Positions 47,181 to 58,369 of a stretch of 64,000 nucleotides of DNA are shown here, piece by piece. The stretch comes from Wurfbainia villosa (lineage: Eukaryota; Streptophyta; Magnoliopsida; Zingiberales; Zingiberaceae), in contig CM045992.1 in NCBI GenBank assembly GCA_025175895.1, positions 117,392,377 through 117,456,376 on the forward strand, written 5' to 3'. The translations under genes were made by a program, and so were the position numbers. Numbering within the stretch: the stretch's first letter is position 1; each line of letters starts with the position of its first letter. The notes beneath the pieces are model-generated. The model ran no database searches. It had not been told where the DNA came from and saw nothing but the letters and a program-made list of their open reading frames with translations.

Positions 47181-47408
47181 TAACAGAAATTAAACAATGC
47201 AGGTAAAAATGATAACATCCAAATCAATGGATCAAAATCCAAATATAACCACCGATCACTTCACGACGATGACGACAATCCAAACGAGCTCCCCCAGTGG
47301 ATGATATGGCTGGATCCTTGTCAGAAATCCTCCGACAAGTACTGAATTGATGGATGAAGCGAGCTTTTTTCTCCCATGGATGGTGCGGAAATGTCGAAGT
47401 CTGGTGTA

Positions 47409-47472
47409 GTTGTTGGGATCCGAACCCAGGTCTCTTGGTAGCCAAGTATACTCACCACTATACTACAACGAC
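47409..47472 (-). tRNA. tRNA-Asp-like pseudogene 1
   Basis: The minus strand starts GTCGTTGTAGTATAGTGGTG, identical or nearly so to the 5' half of plant tRNA-Asp, with a D-arm that folds normally. The acceptor 3' strand CAACAAC pairs with GTCGTTG except for one base. The T-arm TGGGTTCGGATCCCA is present. The anticodon arm is shortened to CTTGG-CTA-CCAAG with a 3-base loop, so no normal anticodon exists. Not a working tRNA. Confidence 0.65.
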
Positions 47473-47525
47473 ACCGAAATCTGACAGTCTATGGATGACT
47501 CTGTGAAGGTGGAGTAGCCCGTAGT

Positions 47526-47595
47526 TTCTCCGCCGGGGACCGAACCCGAGTCTCTCGGTTGTAACCGAGTATACTCACCACTATACTACAACGGA
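47526..47595 (-). tRNA. tRNA-Asp-like pseudogene 2
   Basis: The minus strand reads TCCGTTGTAGTATAGTGGTG, then CTCGG-TTACAA-CCGAG (6-base loop), then TCGGGTTCGGTCCCCGG. It is about 55 bp from pseudogene 1 in the same direction, and the two share the run GTGGTGAGTATAC, pointing to a common origin. The acceptor ends pair poorly. Confidence 0.6.
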
Positions 47596-47599
47596 ATTG

Positions 47600-50300
47600 T
47601 CGGTGCTGCGTGGAGAAGATGGAACCGGAGTAGAAGCTGAAACTCTTCGCCGACGATGAAATGAAGTGCTTCCGTCGGAATTTGGCAAATCAAGGGCTAC
47701 CGAAGCTGGAATAGGTGTTGCCGCGACCACGACAGTAGAAGGTCACCCCCATCCTTCTGTGACCATGTCCAGCTAGGGTAGCTCAGCTCCGATTGCCGGG
47801 CATCATAGAAGCGTCGGTGAAAAGCCCAGAATCTCCTCTGCTACGCGTTTTCGACAAGATGGTCGGAATCCCAACATCTCATCGATAGTCGCTTGGATGG
47901 AGGTTGTCGCCGGAATGGATGGAAGGAAGGGCCGCCGGAAATGCTGCCCGAAGCTACCGTCGTCGCGTGGACGAAAAAGCATCTGCCGTCACTCGCGTGG
48001 AGGAAGCTCTGCTTGTCGCCATCACTCGCGAGGAGGAAGGGGACTCTGCTGCGCTTGGTGTTGTCTCTGTGCGCTGCGCGTCGCCCGCGAGGAGCAGGCG
48101 ACGACGCCGGCGCCGCCGCTCGGCGAGGAGCGAAGATGTTATTTTCCTTAGCCTAAATTTCCTTAGCCGTCCGATCTGAGCAGAATCAAATCCCAGTCGT
48201 ATGTTTGAAGCTAGGTTAATGCTGTGATTAATCAATTAAGGTTGTGCATCCAACGATTGAAATCAGTCTGATTTCAAATGGACGGATATGATCCATCTGA
48301 AGGGATAATCATGATCGGTCGAATCTGAACGAAGGGCTCAGATGTTTAGATCTAAATGTACGGACTAGATCGCTTCAGATCCGGAATAATGGCTCAGATC
48401 AAGCTGATAACATTTGGATGGTCCAGATTGATCAGATCTTGTCCATTGATTAAATTGCTTTAGATCTTGATGAAGAGATCAGATTTAATCAGTTTGAAAT
48501 GCCCATTGTAGCCCTAGATGAAGCCATATTTGATCCAACTTGAGTTTAGTCCATTGGCTCATCTCGATCTCCTACAAACAAAAGATAAAATTTGCATATA
48601 AGTCCAAAATTTAGGAGAATTTACAAAAATGTCCAAAAATAATCCAAACTCATAAAACATACAAATAATCAATAATAAATCATTAGAGAGGATAAAAACA
48701 GTGATATTAAGGACCAAAATAATGCAATAAAATGATAGTGATCAATTCCTCCACACTTATTCTTGCGTGTCCCGAGCAAGCAAAGAAAATTAAAAGTAAA
48801 CTGAAAGTATATTTCCCTAGCAATTCCCAAGCATACATAGAAAATCGTGAAAGAAAGTTACCTAGGATTGTCAACTCTTAAAGACTAAAGCAATCATGGA
48901 CTCAAATCCTACACAGGTTAACAAACATGGTGACTTCAATCCATCATGAATAAACTAAGATTGATTAAGCCTCATAAGATACGTGATGGTTTCTCTCGCT
49001 CTCATAAGCATATAATAGTGGAGTTCACTCAAGCTACTTATGATTTATGCACTACCATATGCTTGCTTTTCTTCTACCTTCACCACTATATACACATAAG
49101 AATACACAATCACTGAAGGCTTATTAGGAATGTAAGGGAAACATGAATGCAAAGAAAATGACAATATGTGTTAAACGAAAGAAAGGTAAAACATGAAATA
49201 GCTACAGAAATGCAAGGAGATATGGAAATACTGGAATGCTACATAGATGAGTACAAGAAAGCGATTAAAAAGTTTTCATCCAAGCTAGCATTTTACCATC
49301 CACTAAACATGTAAACAACCCCTATCACATTCACAATACAAGTCCAAATATGATATCAAATAACTCTCTCAATAGTTGTAATAAGGGATGTCTATCACAA
49401 AAATACTATCACACAGATAAAAAAAACTGCACAACATGTCAAAGTTTTTTTTTTTTTTGCCAAATGTTCTTTTTTTTCCATTTTTTTTTCTTACTTTTTT
49501 TTTCTTCATTTTTTTTTCTTGACATGCAGTACACTTTCATATACTCTAAAACATCAAGCTCAGTTATAAAAATAAAAACACAGCTTGTCCATGGTGATCA
49601 AGCACGACATGCCTATGCTTACATTAAATTCTCCTGAGCTACTCTCTCCCCTACACTTAAACTTTTGTCCGTCCCGGGAAAAAACTCATCATGAAACATC
49701 CAATATTCCACATCTAAGAATAGAAATGGAGAAAAAAATGACATGATGAAAATGCAGGGATAGAAAGACAATAGAATGAATAATGAAAATAGCATGACGT
49801 ATGACAAGAAAATTATTTAAGTTGCATGTGACAACAAAAATAGTGAGGAAAAACCAGTAAGATTGCCTTCATAATAATCATGCACACCTATGGTTGTGTG
49901 GTCTCGAAAGAATTAAAGCAAGTTCTAGAGTTATAATAACCACAAGTGCACCACACACAAGCAATAAAAATAGGCACAATCCTCACTAGGAATGAAAAAA
50001 AATCATCTTAATCTATCAATATAGAATCCATCACCAAGGAGTAACCATATGCAATCAAATAATCCATTCATGACAATAAATCCCCAAAACTTGACAATCA
50101 AATTTAACTAGCTTTCACGACTTCTAAGATGATATAAAAGAATGCATAGGAAATTTATTTGGAAGCACCGATAAAATAAAAACTCAACAAATGAAACATA
50201 ACAACTAAAACAAAACCAAATAAAGTAAAATGAAGTGAAAGAAGGGTATATACAATGAAAAGAAAAGTAGATGGGATAGAACAAACTCCCCTGAGGTCTT
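47600..50300 (-). other. Non-coding interior of element G
   Basis: A GC-rich block (47640-48170, chance open frames on both strands) is followed by AT-rich DNA with a poly-T/pyrimidine stretch (49443-49520). The phrase TCCTCCACACTTATTCTTGC at 48751 and nearby CCCGAGCAAGC are common wording in plant gypsy-type interiors. No domain is recognised. Confidence 0.5.
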
Positions 50301-50304
50301 GGCA

Positions 50305-51080
50305 ATTAGAGGCGGTTCAGTAAGAATATCCAGGTTGGGAGTGGGATGGATCGAATGGAGGTGAGTGCTCTCTTGATGTGATCAGGGTAGTTCCATGTTG
50401 CTCCCTCTGAAATGATCATCGCCTCATCGTATGTACTCTCTGGTGGTCAGAGGCGATCAGAAAAAGTATGCAACCCTAGGGTTGGATTACTGCATTTGTT
50501 GTTAGAGCTTTCATCAGCAACTTCTTGGTGACTCTATCTCAGGTGGGAGTATCCAGTCTGGGGGTGTCCAGCTATCCACCACTCCTATGTCAACATCCTC
50601 AACATCTGAAACAACAGCAACTTCATCAATGAAATCACATCCATCAGCGTCCGAAATCACATCACAGCACAATGGTTCATAGGAGTCCTGTGTAGTAGTA
50701 TGTCTATCACCCACTCCACAATCTATCTCCTTAAGCGCATCGATATCCACAGAAGTGGCCTTTGACAGAGGCTGAATGAACTCTTGTGTTGCATCTGGCT
50801 GAAGGATGTTGCAATTTGATCTAGCTGTTTGATCAATGATGCTAGCTATCACCGTAGTCTCCATACTACTGATTATAAAGATCCATGTTTCTCAGAAAAG
50901 AGAATTCATGGTCTTTCCTGAAACACCAACAAATAAATCAAAAGACACAAGAAGTAGACATGACAAAATACATGGATATATAGAAAATGAAAGAATGAAG
51001 CTCTAAATATATATTTTTTTTAGAAAAATGGGAAAGTAATCCTAAGTTTACTAAGCATCATTACACTCCCCGGCAATGGC
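50305..51080 (-). pseudogene. Left (minus) arm: leader and gag-like fragment of element G
   Basis: From the primer site at 51080 the minus strand reads a leader and ATGGATCTTTATAATCAG, then a protein fragment including VDIDALKEIDCGVGD, DSYEPLCCDVISDADGCDF and DSWTPPDW (open frame 50864-50514). This is the same protein as on the plus strand at 51808-52359 but with a large internal deletion. It continues with DNA matching 52380-52615 of the other arm. Confidence 0.72.
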
Positions 51081-51100
51081 GCCGTTGCCGGGGAGTGTAA
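51061..51100. repeat. Palindrome of two head-to-head tRNA-Asp primer sites
   Basis: 40 bp that equal their own complement except for one mismatched pair, centred on GGCGCC at 51078-51083. Each half ends in TGCCGGGGAGTGTAA, the primer-site and leader start of the G family. Similarity between arms continues outward through both leaders. Confidence 0.93.
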
Positions 51101-52617
51101 TGATGTTTGGTAGACTTAGGATTGTTTGCCCATTTTTCTAAAAAAAAAAAAAAAATCAAAAATCAAAATTTTTGTTTAGGGCTGCATTATTTTATTTCTT
51201 GTATATCCATGTATTTTGTCATATCTATTTCCTATGTCTTTTGATATTGTTTGTTAGTATTGCAGGAAAGAACATGAAATTTATTTAAACATGGATCCTT
51301 ATTATCAACGATTTGGAGACTTCAGTCAGGCTTATTATTCAGACCAAAATGAGCAGCAGAGTATTTTTCCTATTGAGCCTCAAAGCTACCCACGAGAATA
51401 TTAGAACATATATGATCCAACTCTTAGTTCTTATAGTTATGATTGGGGAGATCCTTCAATGCAATATTATCAGCCCCAACGAATTTCAGAGCAGCATGAG
51501 TACTTCCAACCTCAACAACAGAATAGGTATGAATCATTTTCAAATACCTATAATTATGGTTGGATGGATCATTCAGGGTTAAAGTATGGAAGCACACAAC
51601 AGAACATTCCTCAACCTCAATTCACCAATTCAGGGTGGACTGATCATCAGAGCTTTGATAATGGAAATGAGCAACGCAACAACAGCATGATCAACCTTTT
51701 CCACATATCAGAGTCCAATATATCAAGACTACAATGAAGAAACCCTTGCTCCCAGTCAAGAAAATACACTAGAAAAGTTCTTGCAACTAGCAATATTGTA
51801 GCAGCAAATGAGGAATAGTCATCAACAACAACAAGAAAAGCTACAAAACTTACAAATTCAGCTAGATCAAATTGCATCATCCATTAGTCAAATACAAGCA
51901 CAAGATTCCTTTCAGCCTCCATCAAAGACCATTTCTATGGATATCGACGCACTTAGGGAGATCGATTGTAGAGTGAGTGATGAGCATGTCTATGATTTAG
52001 CCGCTCCACATGACTCCTATGAATCTTTGTGCTGTGATGTTATTGTAGATACTGATGGCTGTGAATTTGTAGATGAAGTTGCTGCTGTAGCAGATGAAGT
52101 GGATGATGATACTAGTGGCTTGGATTTATTTTGTGATGCTATTTATGCCACTGATACTGAAATATCTGCAGTGGAAGCAGGGTCAGAAAAATTAGTTGAG
52201 GATAATGTTAGTGAGTTGCCAGCTACTCCTATTTGCAGTTTTATTACAGATGATGTTGCAGAGGAGACAATGCCTACAAAATTTTTATGTTTAGCTGTGC
52301 AACCACTCGATAAGCCTGACAGAGGAGTGATGGATAGCTGGGTTTTTCCCCCAGACTAGACACTCCTATTTGAGCTGAAGACTCCAAGAATTTTGCTGAT
52401 AAATGCCCTAACAACATATGCAATAATCCAGCCCCAAGACTGGACACTTTTCCTGAATCACCTCCGACCACCAGAGATTACTTATGATGAGGTAATTATA
52501 TTGGAGGGAGCAGCACAATATTATCATGATCACACCACGAAGGCGCTCACCCCCATTCAGTCCATTCCACTCCCGGCATGGATGCGTACACTGAATCTTC
52601 TTCAACCACTAGGATGA
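51081..52617 (+). pseudogene. Right (plus) arm: leader and gag-like gene of element G
   Basis: ATG at 51291 reads MDPYYQRFGDFSQAYYSDQN, a Gln/Asn/Tyr-rich protein. It has TAG at 51400-51402, a frame change near 51736 and another stop before MRNSHQQQQEKLQNLQIQLD at 51808. The following LDQIASSISQIQ stretch looks like the coiled segment near the end of gypsy-type gag proteins. The acidic part DIDALREIDCRVSD, DSYESLCCDVIVDTDGCEF runs to 52359. No zinc knuckle or protease is seen. Identification as gag is by position and composition only. Confidence 0.6.
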
Positions 52618-52929
52618 GATTTCTTTTGGAGCACTCCACTGCCTGAGTGGCTCCTCTTGCTAAATCTTCTTCAACCGCCTTCCTCGTCGGTCGTCGGAGA
52701 GGAAGGGGATCCCCTCCTTCTCCGGTGATCGGTGGTAGCCCTCTATCATCTCCTCACTCCGACAGCTCCGGCAGCCATCCGTTTCTTCACGAGCTATCTG
52801 CCATCTCGGCCATCTCCATCCGACCACCATCACTCGGCCTTCATCCAATTTCCACTGCAGCCTGCTCATTTCGGTTTCATAATCGGCAGCTTCTTCACAT
52901 CGATCAACAGCTCCATTTTCCAGCATCTA

Positions 52930-53436
52930 CATGTTTTTATTGTTTGGTTGTTAATTGGTTGAATGTTTGTAATTCATGATCTTCCATGTTTTGAATTGCA
53001 TGTGCTTGGGTTAATTTTCTTCATGCCTATTTGGTGTTCGATAAAATACTTCTTAAAGTAATTAGGTTGTAGTTGATTAGTTTAGATTTAATTTCCTGTT
53101 ATATTTTACTCTCATGTTATTCTGCATATTTAAATTCTTGCACTTTCTTGTTTGAATGCTTAGTTTAGGTTTCTTTTAATTTCATCGCACTCGTAGTTTA
53201 GTTAGATTAGAGCTTGATTATGTGCATTGTCTTTTCGTTCAGTAGGCTTAATCTTTCAAATTTTAAACCTCCAATCTTCAATAGAAAACCCAAAGCAATA
53301 ATCAGAAATCCTAAATTTACTATTCTGTCAATTACATTCGTTGGGAAACGATCCGGGCATCCACTATGTTATATTAGTGTAGTAGGGGGTTCGATAATTA
53401 ATTTGAACGGTACCACGACACAATTCACCATTAGCA
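52930..53436 (+). repeat. Third LTR of element G, opposite orientation
   Basis: Reads in the plus direction what the other two LTRs read in the minus direction: TGGGAAACGATCCGG, CATCCACTATGTTATATTAG, GGTACCACGACACAATTCAC, ending ATTAGCA. It is more diverged from them than they are from each other. It is followed by AATT and the primer site TGGCACTGTTGTCGGGGA at 53442-53459. The left border is approximate. Confidence 0.75.
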
Positions 53437-53662
53437 AATTTTGGCACTGTTGTCGGGGAGTGTAATGATGCTTAGTAAACTTAGGATTACTTTCCCATTT
53501 TTCTAAAAAAATATATATATATTTAGGGCTTCATTCTTTCATTTTTTTGTATATCCATGTATTTTGTCATGTCTACTTCCTGTGTCTTTTGATTTATTTG
53601 TTGGTGTTTTAGGAAAGACCAGGAATTCTCTTTTCTGAGAAACATGAATCTTTATAATCAAC
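53437..53662 (+). other. Third copy of the G-family primer site and leader
   Basis: Primer site 53442-53459, then leader closely matching the left arm (GTGTAATGATGCTTAGTAAA, CTTTTGATTTATTTGTTGGT, TCTGAGAAACATGAATCTTT). It breaks off at AATCAACAGTAT, where tRNA-Asp sequence starts. Confidence 0.78.
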
Positions 53663-53717
53663 AGTATTCCCGCCTGTCACGTGGGTGACCCGGGTTTGGT
53701 CCCCGACAACGACGCTA
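53663..53717 (+). tRNA. tRNA-Asp(GTC) 3' portion fused to the 5' LTR of G
   Basis: AGTATTCCCGCCTGTCACG, then GGTGACCCGGG, then the T-arm and acceptor strand to GACGCTA (CCA changed to CTA). It contains the anticodon arm with GTC. It corresponds to tRNA-Asp from about base 20 to the 3' end; the 5' third is absent. Seen from element G, it is the complement of the primer-binding site extended to 55 bases. It cannot make a working tRNA. Confidence 0.85.
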
Positions 53718-53723
53718 AAATTT

Positions 53724-54312
53724 TGATAACGACGATTTGTGTCATGGTACCATTCTAAATTATTTACCAAACTCCCTAACTACACTAATATAGCATAGTG
53801 GATGACCTAGATCGTTTCCCAACAAGTGTAATAGATAGAATAGTAAACTTAGGGTTTCTAATTATTGCTAATCCTACTGAATGGGAGGTTGGAATTTAAC
53901 AGACTAATTCTACTGAATAAAAGACAATGCAAGTAATTAAAGCATTAATCTAACTAACTAAGATGACAATGAAATTAAAGAAGATCTAAACTAAGCATGC
54001 AAAGGAAAGCATTCAAAAATAAAAAGACAGTGCTAAGTGCGGAACAATTAAACTAAAGAACAGCTAAACTAAAGAACCATTAACCTAATGGACAACTATG
54101 CAAAGTGTAACTAACCACAAATTAAACTCTAAACTAAGCATCCTAATTAAACTACAACTAAACTACCAATTGAAACTACTAATTAACTCTAATACAAACT
54201 ATGAATTAACTACAATTAAACTACAAGATAAGCTACAATTCACAATGTTGGGGGGCTTGAATTCAAACACAATGGAAAGTAAATAAACAATGCAATGAAA
54301 TTATAGTGATCA
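53724..54312 (-). repeat. 5' LTR of element G
   Basis: 589 bp, from TGATCA at the outer right end to TATCA (TGATA on the plus strand) at 53724. Matches 46597-47180 along its length. Confidence 0.88.
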
Positions 54313-54317
54313 GGGCG

Positions 54318-54700
54318 TAGGTTTCATTAATAATATAACCCCTCTACTTGACTAAAACCTTTAGCGACTAGTCTCGCTTTATTTCTAACTACTTCACCTT
54401 TGTCATCGAGTTTGTTTCGGAATACCCACCTTGTTCCAATAATTGATTTATCTTTAGGTGGTGGTACTAATTTCCAAACTTCGTTCCTAGTGAATTGAGC
54501 TAGCTCTTCTTGCATAGCAATAATCCAATCGGGATAAAAAAGAGCTTGTTCAATTGATTTGGGTTCGATTTTCGAGATTAGAGAGATTTGACTAAGATTT
54601 CTGTATGATGCTCTAGTTCGAACCCCTAGGTTGGGATCACCTATCACTTGATCAATAGGATGATTCGATTGTAACCTAGACTGACTTGGATTAGGATTTA
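54318..54700 (-). pseudogene. Element F reverse transcriptase N-terminal part
   Basis: The minus strand reads IEQALFYPDWIIAMQEELAQ, NEVWKLVPPPKDKSIIGTRW and NKARLVAKGFSQVEGL, followed by a one-base insertion that breaks the frame before NETYAP. Element G then interrupts. The rest of the domain is at 45326-46596. Confidence 0.88.
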
Positions 54701-55600
54701 TACTAGACTCATTTTCATGGTCAGATTCGGGTCTAGTATTAATCGGATCATCAATTGGTTCTACTACGGGTTTTGTGGCTTTATCTCCTTCATCGAATAC
54801 AACATTAATGGTTTCTTCGATTTTAAGGGTTTCATTATTGTAGACTCTATAGGCTCTACTTGTGGTTGAATATCCTAAGAATATTCCGGTATTTATTTTA
54901 GAGGTGAATTTGCCTAAGTAGTCCTTAGTATTTAGGATATGTACTCTACATCAAAATATCCTAAAATATTTAATGTTAGGTACTTTATCATGGTAGATTT
55001 CGTATGAGGTCTTAAGGTGCCTCTTGACTAGTAGGATTTTGTTTTAAACACAACAAGTCGTACTAACAGCTTCTGTCCAAAACCTATCGGATAGGCTATA
55101 CTCGTTTAACATGGTTCTAGCGGCTTCTTGTAGGGTTCTATTCTTTCACTCGACTAGACCATTTTGTTGTGGGGTTCTAGGACAAGAGAACTCATGGCGG
55201 TATCCGTTTAGGTTACAGAAGTCGGTGAACCTATGATTTTCGAATTCACCACTATGATCGCTTCTAACTCTTTTAATCTTAAGGTTCTTTTCGTTTTCTA
55301 TTAATTTACATAAGTTGGTAAGTTGGTCTAAGGTATCACTTTTGTGTTTAAGGAACCTAACCCAGGTGAACCTAGAGTAGTTGTCAATTATGACTAAGCA
55401 AAATTGACTCCCATTTAGTGACTTGGCTCCATGAGAATCGAATAGGTCCAAGTGTAGGAGCTCAAACACATTTTTGGTTCGATCTTGGTTAGTTAGTTGA
55501 TGTTGTGCCCTAGTTTGTTTATCTTGTTGACAAACATTACAAATTTTATTATCCAAATTGTTAAGGTTGGGCAAACCTCTGACTAAACCACTCTTACAAA
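54701..55600 (-). pseudogene. Integrase of element F
   Basis: Reads CNVCQQDKQTR (zinc-finger end), LHLDLFDSHGAKSLNG (Asp 1), DNYSRFTWVRFLKHKSDT, RVRSDHSGEFENHRF (Asp 2), CPRTPQQNGLVE (Glu). The three catalytic residues are all present. After a stop the C-terminal part follows (LQEAARTMLNE, YRVYNNETLKI) with further stops. Confidence 0.9.
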
Positions 55601-55602
55601 TT

Positions 55603-56000
55603 TTACAACCAAGATTCCTCTTGCTGTGTCATTAGACACTTGGATAAGGAGTTGGGTAAATTAATTGTGTAGATATTACTATTCCTAGTTCCTTTAAGTA
55701 TTGTTTTAGAGGTTTCATTAGTTTTAATTAAGCATTCATTTTCTAAGAATATAACCTTATAGTTGTTGTCACACAATTGACTTACACTAAGTAAATTATA
55801 CTCAAAATTTTCGACTAATAAAACATTTCGAATTGTAAAGTTAGAGTTTAGCTCAATATCACTTGATCCGATGATTTTGAGCTTGTTGTTGTTTCCGAAA
55901 GCTACCGATCCTTGACTTTTGAATCTAAGCTTCGAAAATTTCAGTCGGTCTCCGGTCATGTGTCGGGAGCACCCACTATCTAACATCCATTGATCCTACA
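55603..56000 (-). pseudogene. Protease and pre-integrase of element F
   Basis: Open frame 55986-55603 begins MLDSGCSRHMTGDRLKF, with the Asp-Ser-Gly protease site, then VAFGNNNKLKIIGSSDIEL, NVLLVENFEYNLLSVSQLCD and SNIYTINL of the pre-integrase segment. The residue before LDSG is within a broken upstream frame. Confidence 0.85.
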
Positions 56001-56629
56001 CATATAGTAGTTGGATCAGATATTGGATTTTTAAAGGTTGGTTGAATTTTATTAAACCTAGAAATCATCTCACCCTTTCTACATGATCAAGCATGTTATC
56101 CTTATGTGTTTTGTGAGATGACTTCAATTTTACTTGTTTAGATTTAGTGAATTGAAACTAATCAACCTTGGGTTAGATTCGGATTTAACCCTAAGCTCAT
56201 CAAGTAACTTTTTTGAGAAGTTGGCTTCCAGGTTGTGGCGAGGCATAAATGCCTTCTTTGATCGGAACAACGACCACTTCCTTAGACAAAGCCAAATTCA
56301 AGAAATCGATTACTTGAGTCACTTAAGATTACTTCCTGGTCTAACTAGTTAAGGATATGACGAAGTAGCTTCAACTAGTTCAACTTAGTCGAGTGCACCA
56401 AGCTAGATACGCCTTATCTAGTTCAAACGTACAAGACTTTGTTTCCCTAATGTATTATCATCTCGCCACGTTCTAGTACTATGTTATCAAGATTGATGAG
56501 TTATTGACCCTATCTAGCCGTTCTAAAAAATTAAAACAAAAACTAAGCATGCAAGTCTAATTTCATGTAATAGATCAAACAAATTTAGTACTAGCTCCCC
56601 CTGGACCATTGAATCGATTCGGCGTGGAT

Positions 56630-58159
56630 TTAGTCCTTGGGAACCCAATACTTATTAGATCCTAGTTGTGAAATTAAGGCGGTCTTAGGGACCCATGCTT
56701 GGACTTGTTTTCTATTACGATTTACAATTGACATATACAACTTGTTAGTCATATTTGATCTAAATCCTAGTCTGACCTTGTTGTACACGACCCTTTGTGA
56801 TCCAAGTAGTAGGTCAAATCTCTTGGATCCCAAAGTAAACCTTTCCAACGTTTGCCTAAGATCTTTGACTTGTCCTTTCAAGAGTGAGTTCTCAACTTCG
56901 AGTTGGTTAACTCGAGTTGAGTCCTCCTCTTAAACTTGACTAGTCGAAGAGGTTAGGGAGACCTCATGTTTAAGGAGTTTAACCTCCTCAACTAAGGTCT
57001 CGACCTTGGACTCAGACTTAGCTAACTTTCTAGTTAAAAACTTAATTGCATTATATAATGTATCAATTAAAGACTGACTTACCTTGAGTGAACCTTTTGA
57101 CCCGAATACGAATCCGTGGCTTGTCTTGAATAGAGACTCATCGTCGGATCCGGAGTCGGACTCTTCCTTGGGTTCGGTCAGCTTGGCCATGAGGTTGTTG
57201 AGCTCTTCTTCCTCCTTCGACGATTCTTCCCATGTAGTATTGAGCGCTTTCTTAGACTTTTGTGCCTTGTTCTTGAGCTTTGGACATTCCGACTTGATGT
57301 GGCCCAACCTATTACACTCATAGCATCTATAGTTGGAATTTGATTTAGACTTACCTTCCTTGATGTGTCATTTTCGGCTATTGATCAACTTCCGAACTAG
57401 ATTTACTAGTTCGGTCTCCATCTCATTGTCTATCTCTGACTCGTCCTCGTCTTCTTCCTCCGGAGGTGGTTTTCTCTTGGGCTTGTTCTTCGGACCTACA
57501 AATAAAGCGATATTTTTCTCGGCAGGGGTCGAATTAGACTGCTCATGTAATTCGAATTCGAAAAACATTTCATCTAATCTAATTTTTGAAAGGTCCTTAG
57601 AAACCTTGTAGGCATCGACCATAGATGCACACAAGGTAGTCCTAGGGAATGCATTAAGCGCGTACCTGATCACGTCTCGATTTTCGACCTTCTGTCCGAT
57701 CGAATGCAACCCATTCATAATATCTTGAATTTGGGCATGGAGCTGGGTGGCTGACTCGTGTTCCTGCATTTTTAAGTTAAACAATTTATTTGAAAGTAAG
57801 TTACACTTACATACCTTCGTATCGGTCGTTCCTTCGTGAAGCTCGATGAGCTTATTCCACAAGTCTTTCACGCTTATGAACGGGCTGACGCGGTTGAGCT
57901 CTTATTTGGATAAGCCACACTGTAGGACTTGTGTAGCCTTGGCATCGGCTTCCACTTGGCGTTTCATGGCATTTGTCCATTGATCACAATCCAACGATTC
58001 ACCATTTCCATTAGTTGGAAGTGTGAACCCGGTTTGGATTACGATCCACATCTCTACTTGGATTTTTAAATAGCATTCCATCCGACCCTTCCAGTAATGG
58101 AAGTTGTCTCCATTGTAAAACGGGGATCAGGCGGTGTTAAACCCTTCAAGATGGGCCAT
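56630..58159 (-). pseudogene. Gag of element F
   Basis: ATG at 58159-58157 reads MAHLEGFNTA then a stop, then YWKGRMECYLKIQVEMW and, past a second stop, VKDLWNKLIELHEGTTDTKV, HAQIQDIMNGLHSIGQKVEN, YALNAFPRTTLCASMVDAYK. The zinc knuckle region (CNRLGHIKSECPKLKNK) is at 57320-57270. A Glu/Asp-rich linker, a coiled-coil-like part and RFDLLLGSQRVVYNKVRLGF follow. Two early stops and one later stop make it non-functional. Confidence 0.86.
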
Positions 58160-58355
58160 TTAGAAGAAGAGGAAAACCTCGCAAACACAAAAACAAAAAA
58201 AAAGGTACCAAGACTCTCGTCTTGGATTAGTAGTGCGAGAGGAGGAAATTTAATCGAAACGAAAAATTTAACTTTCGAATTGAAAAACCAAAAACGAAAA
58301 GAAAACCTTAAAACTGAGTGCTAGATTGGTGGTTGCACCAAATCGTAGCGCCCCC

Positions 58356-58367
58356 GCTCTGATATCA
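58356..58367 (-). other. Primer-binding site of element F
   Basis: TGATATCAGAGC on the minus strand, one base different from the tRNA-iMet primer site of the other copia elements. Confidence 0.75.
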
Positions 58368-58369
58368 AT

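Larger units (their letters stand above)
46597..54312 (-). mobile_element. Element G: rearranged Tat/Athila-like non-autonomous retroelement
   Basis: Inserted in the reverse transcriptase gene of F between YAP and ARLES. GGGCA (46592-46596) and GGGCG (54313-54317) flank it; the uninterrupted copia sequence expects GGGGC here, so this is a 5-bp duplication with one change. About 590-bp LTRs lie at 46597-47180 and 53724-54312 in minus orientation. Between them are two tRNA-Asp-like sequences, a minus-strand leader/gag arm, a palindrome at 51080, a plus-strand leader/gag arm, a third LTR in plus orientation with its own primer site and leader, and a 55-nt tRNA-Asp piece. No pol gene is seen. The tRNA-Asp primer type suggests relation to Tat/Athila (Ty3-gypsy) elements. 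Confidence 0.82.

Noticed and set aside
47409..47595. Functional tRNA genes
   Set aside because: The anticodon arms are shortened (3- and 6-base loops) and the second has a poor acceptor stem, so they are reported as tRNA-like pseudogenes.
47893..48235. Four overlapping open frames of 84-93 codons
   Set aside because: GC-rich, Arg/Ser/Ala-rich translations in all frames of non-coding interior of element G; no homology seen.
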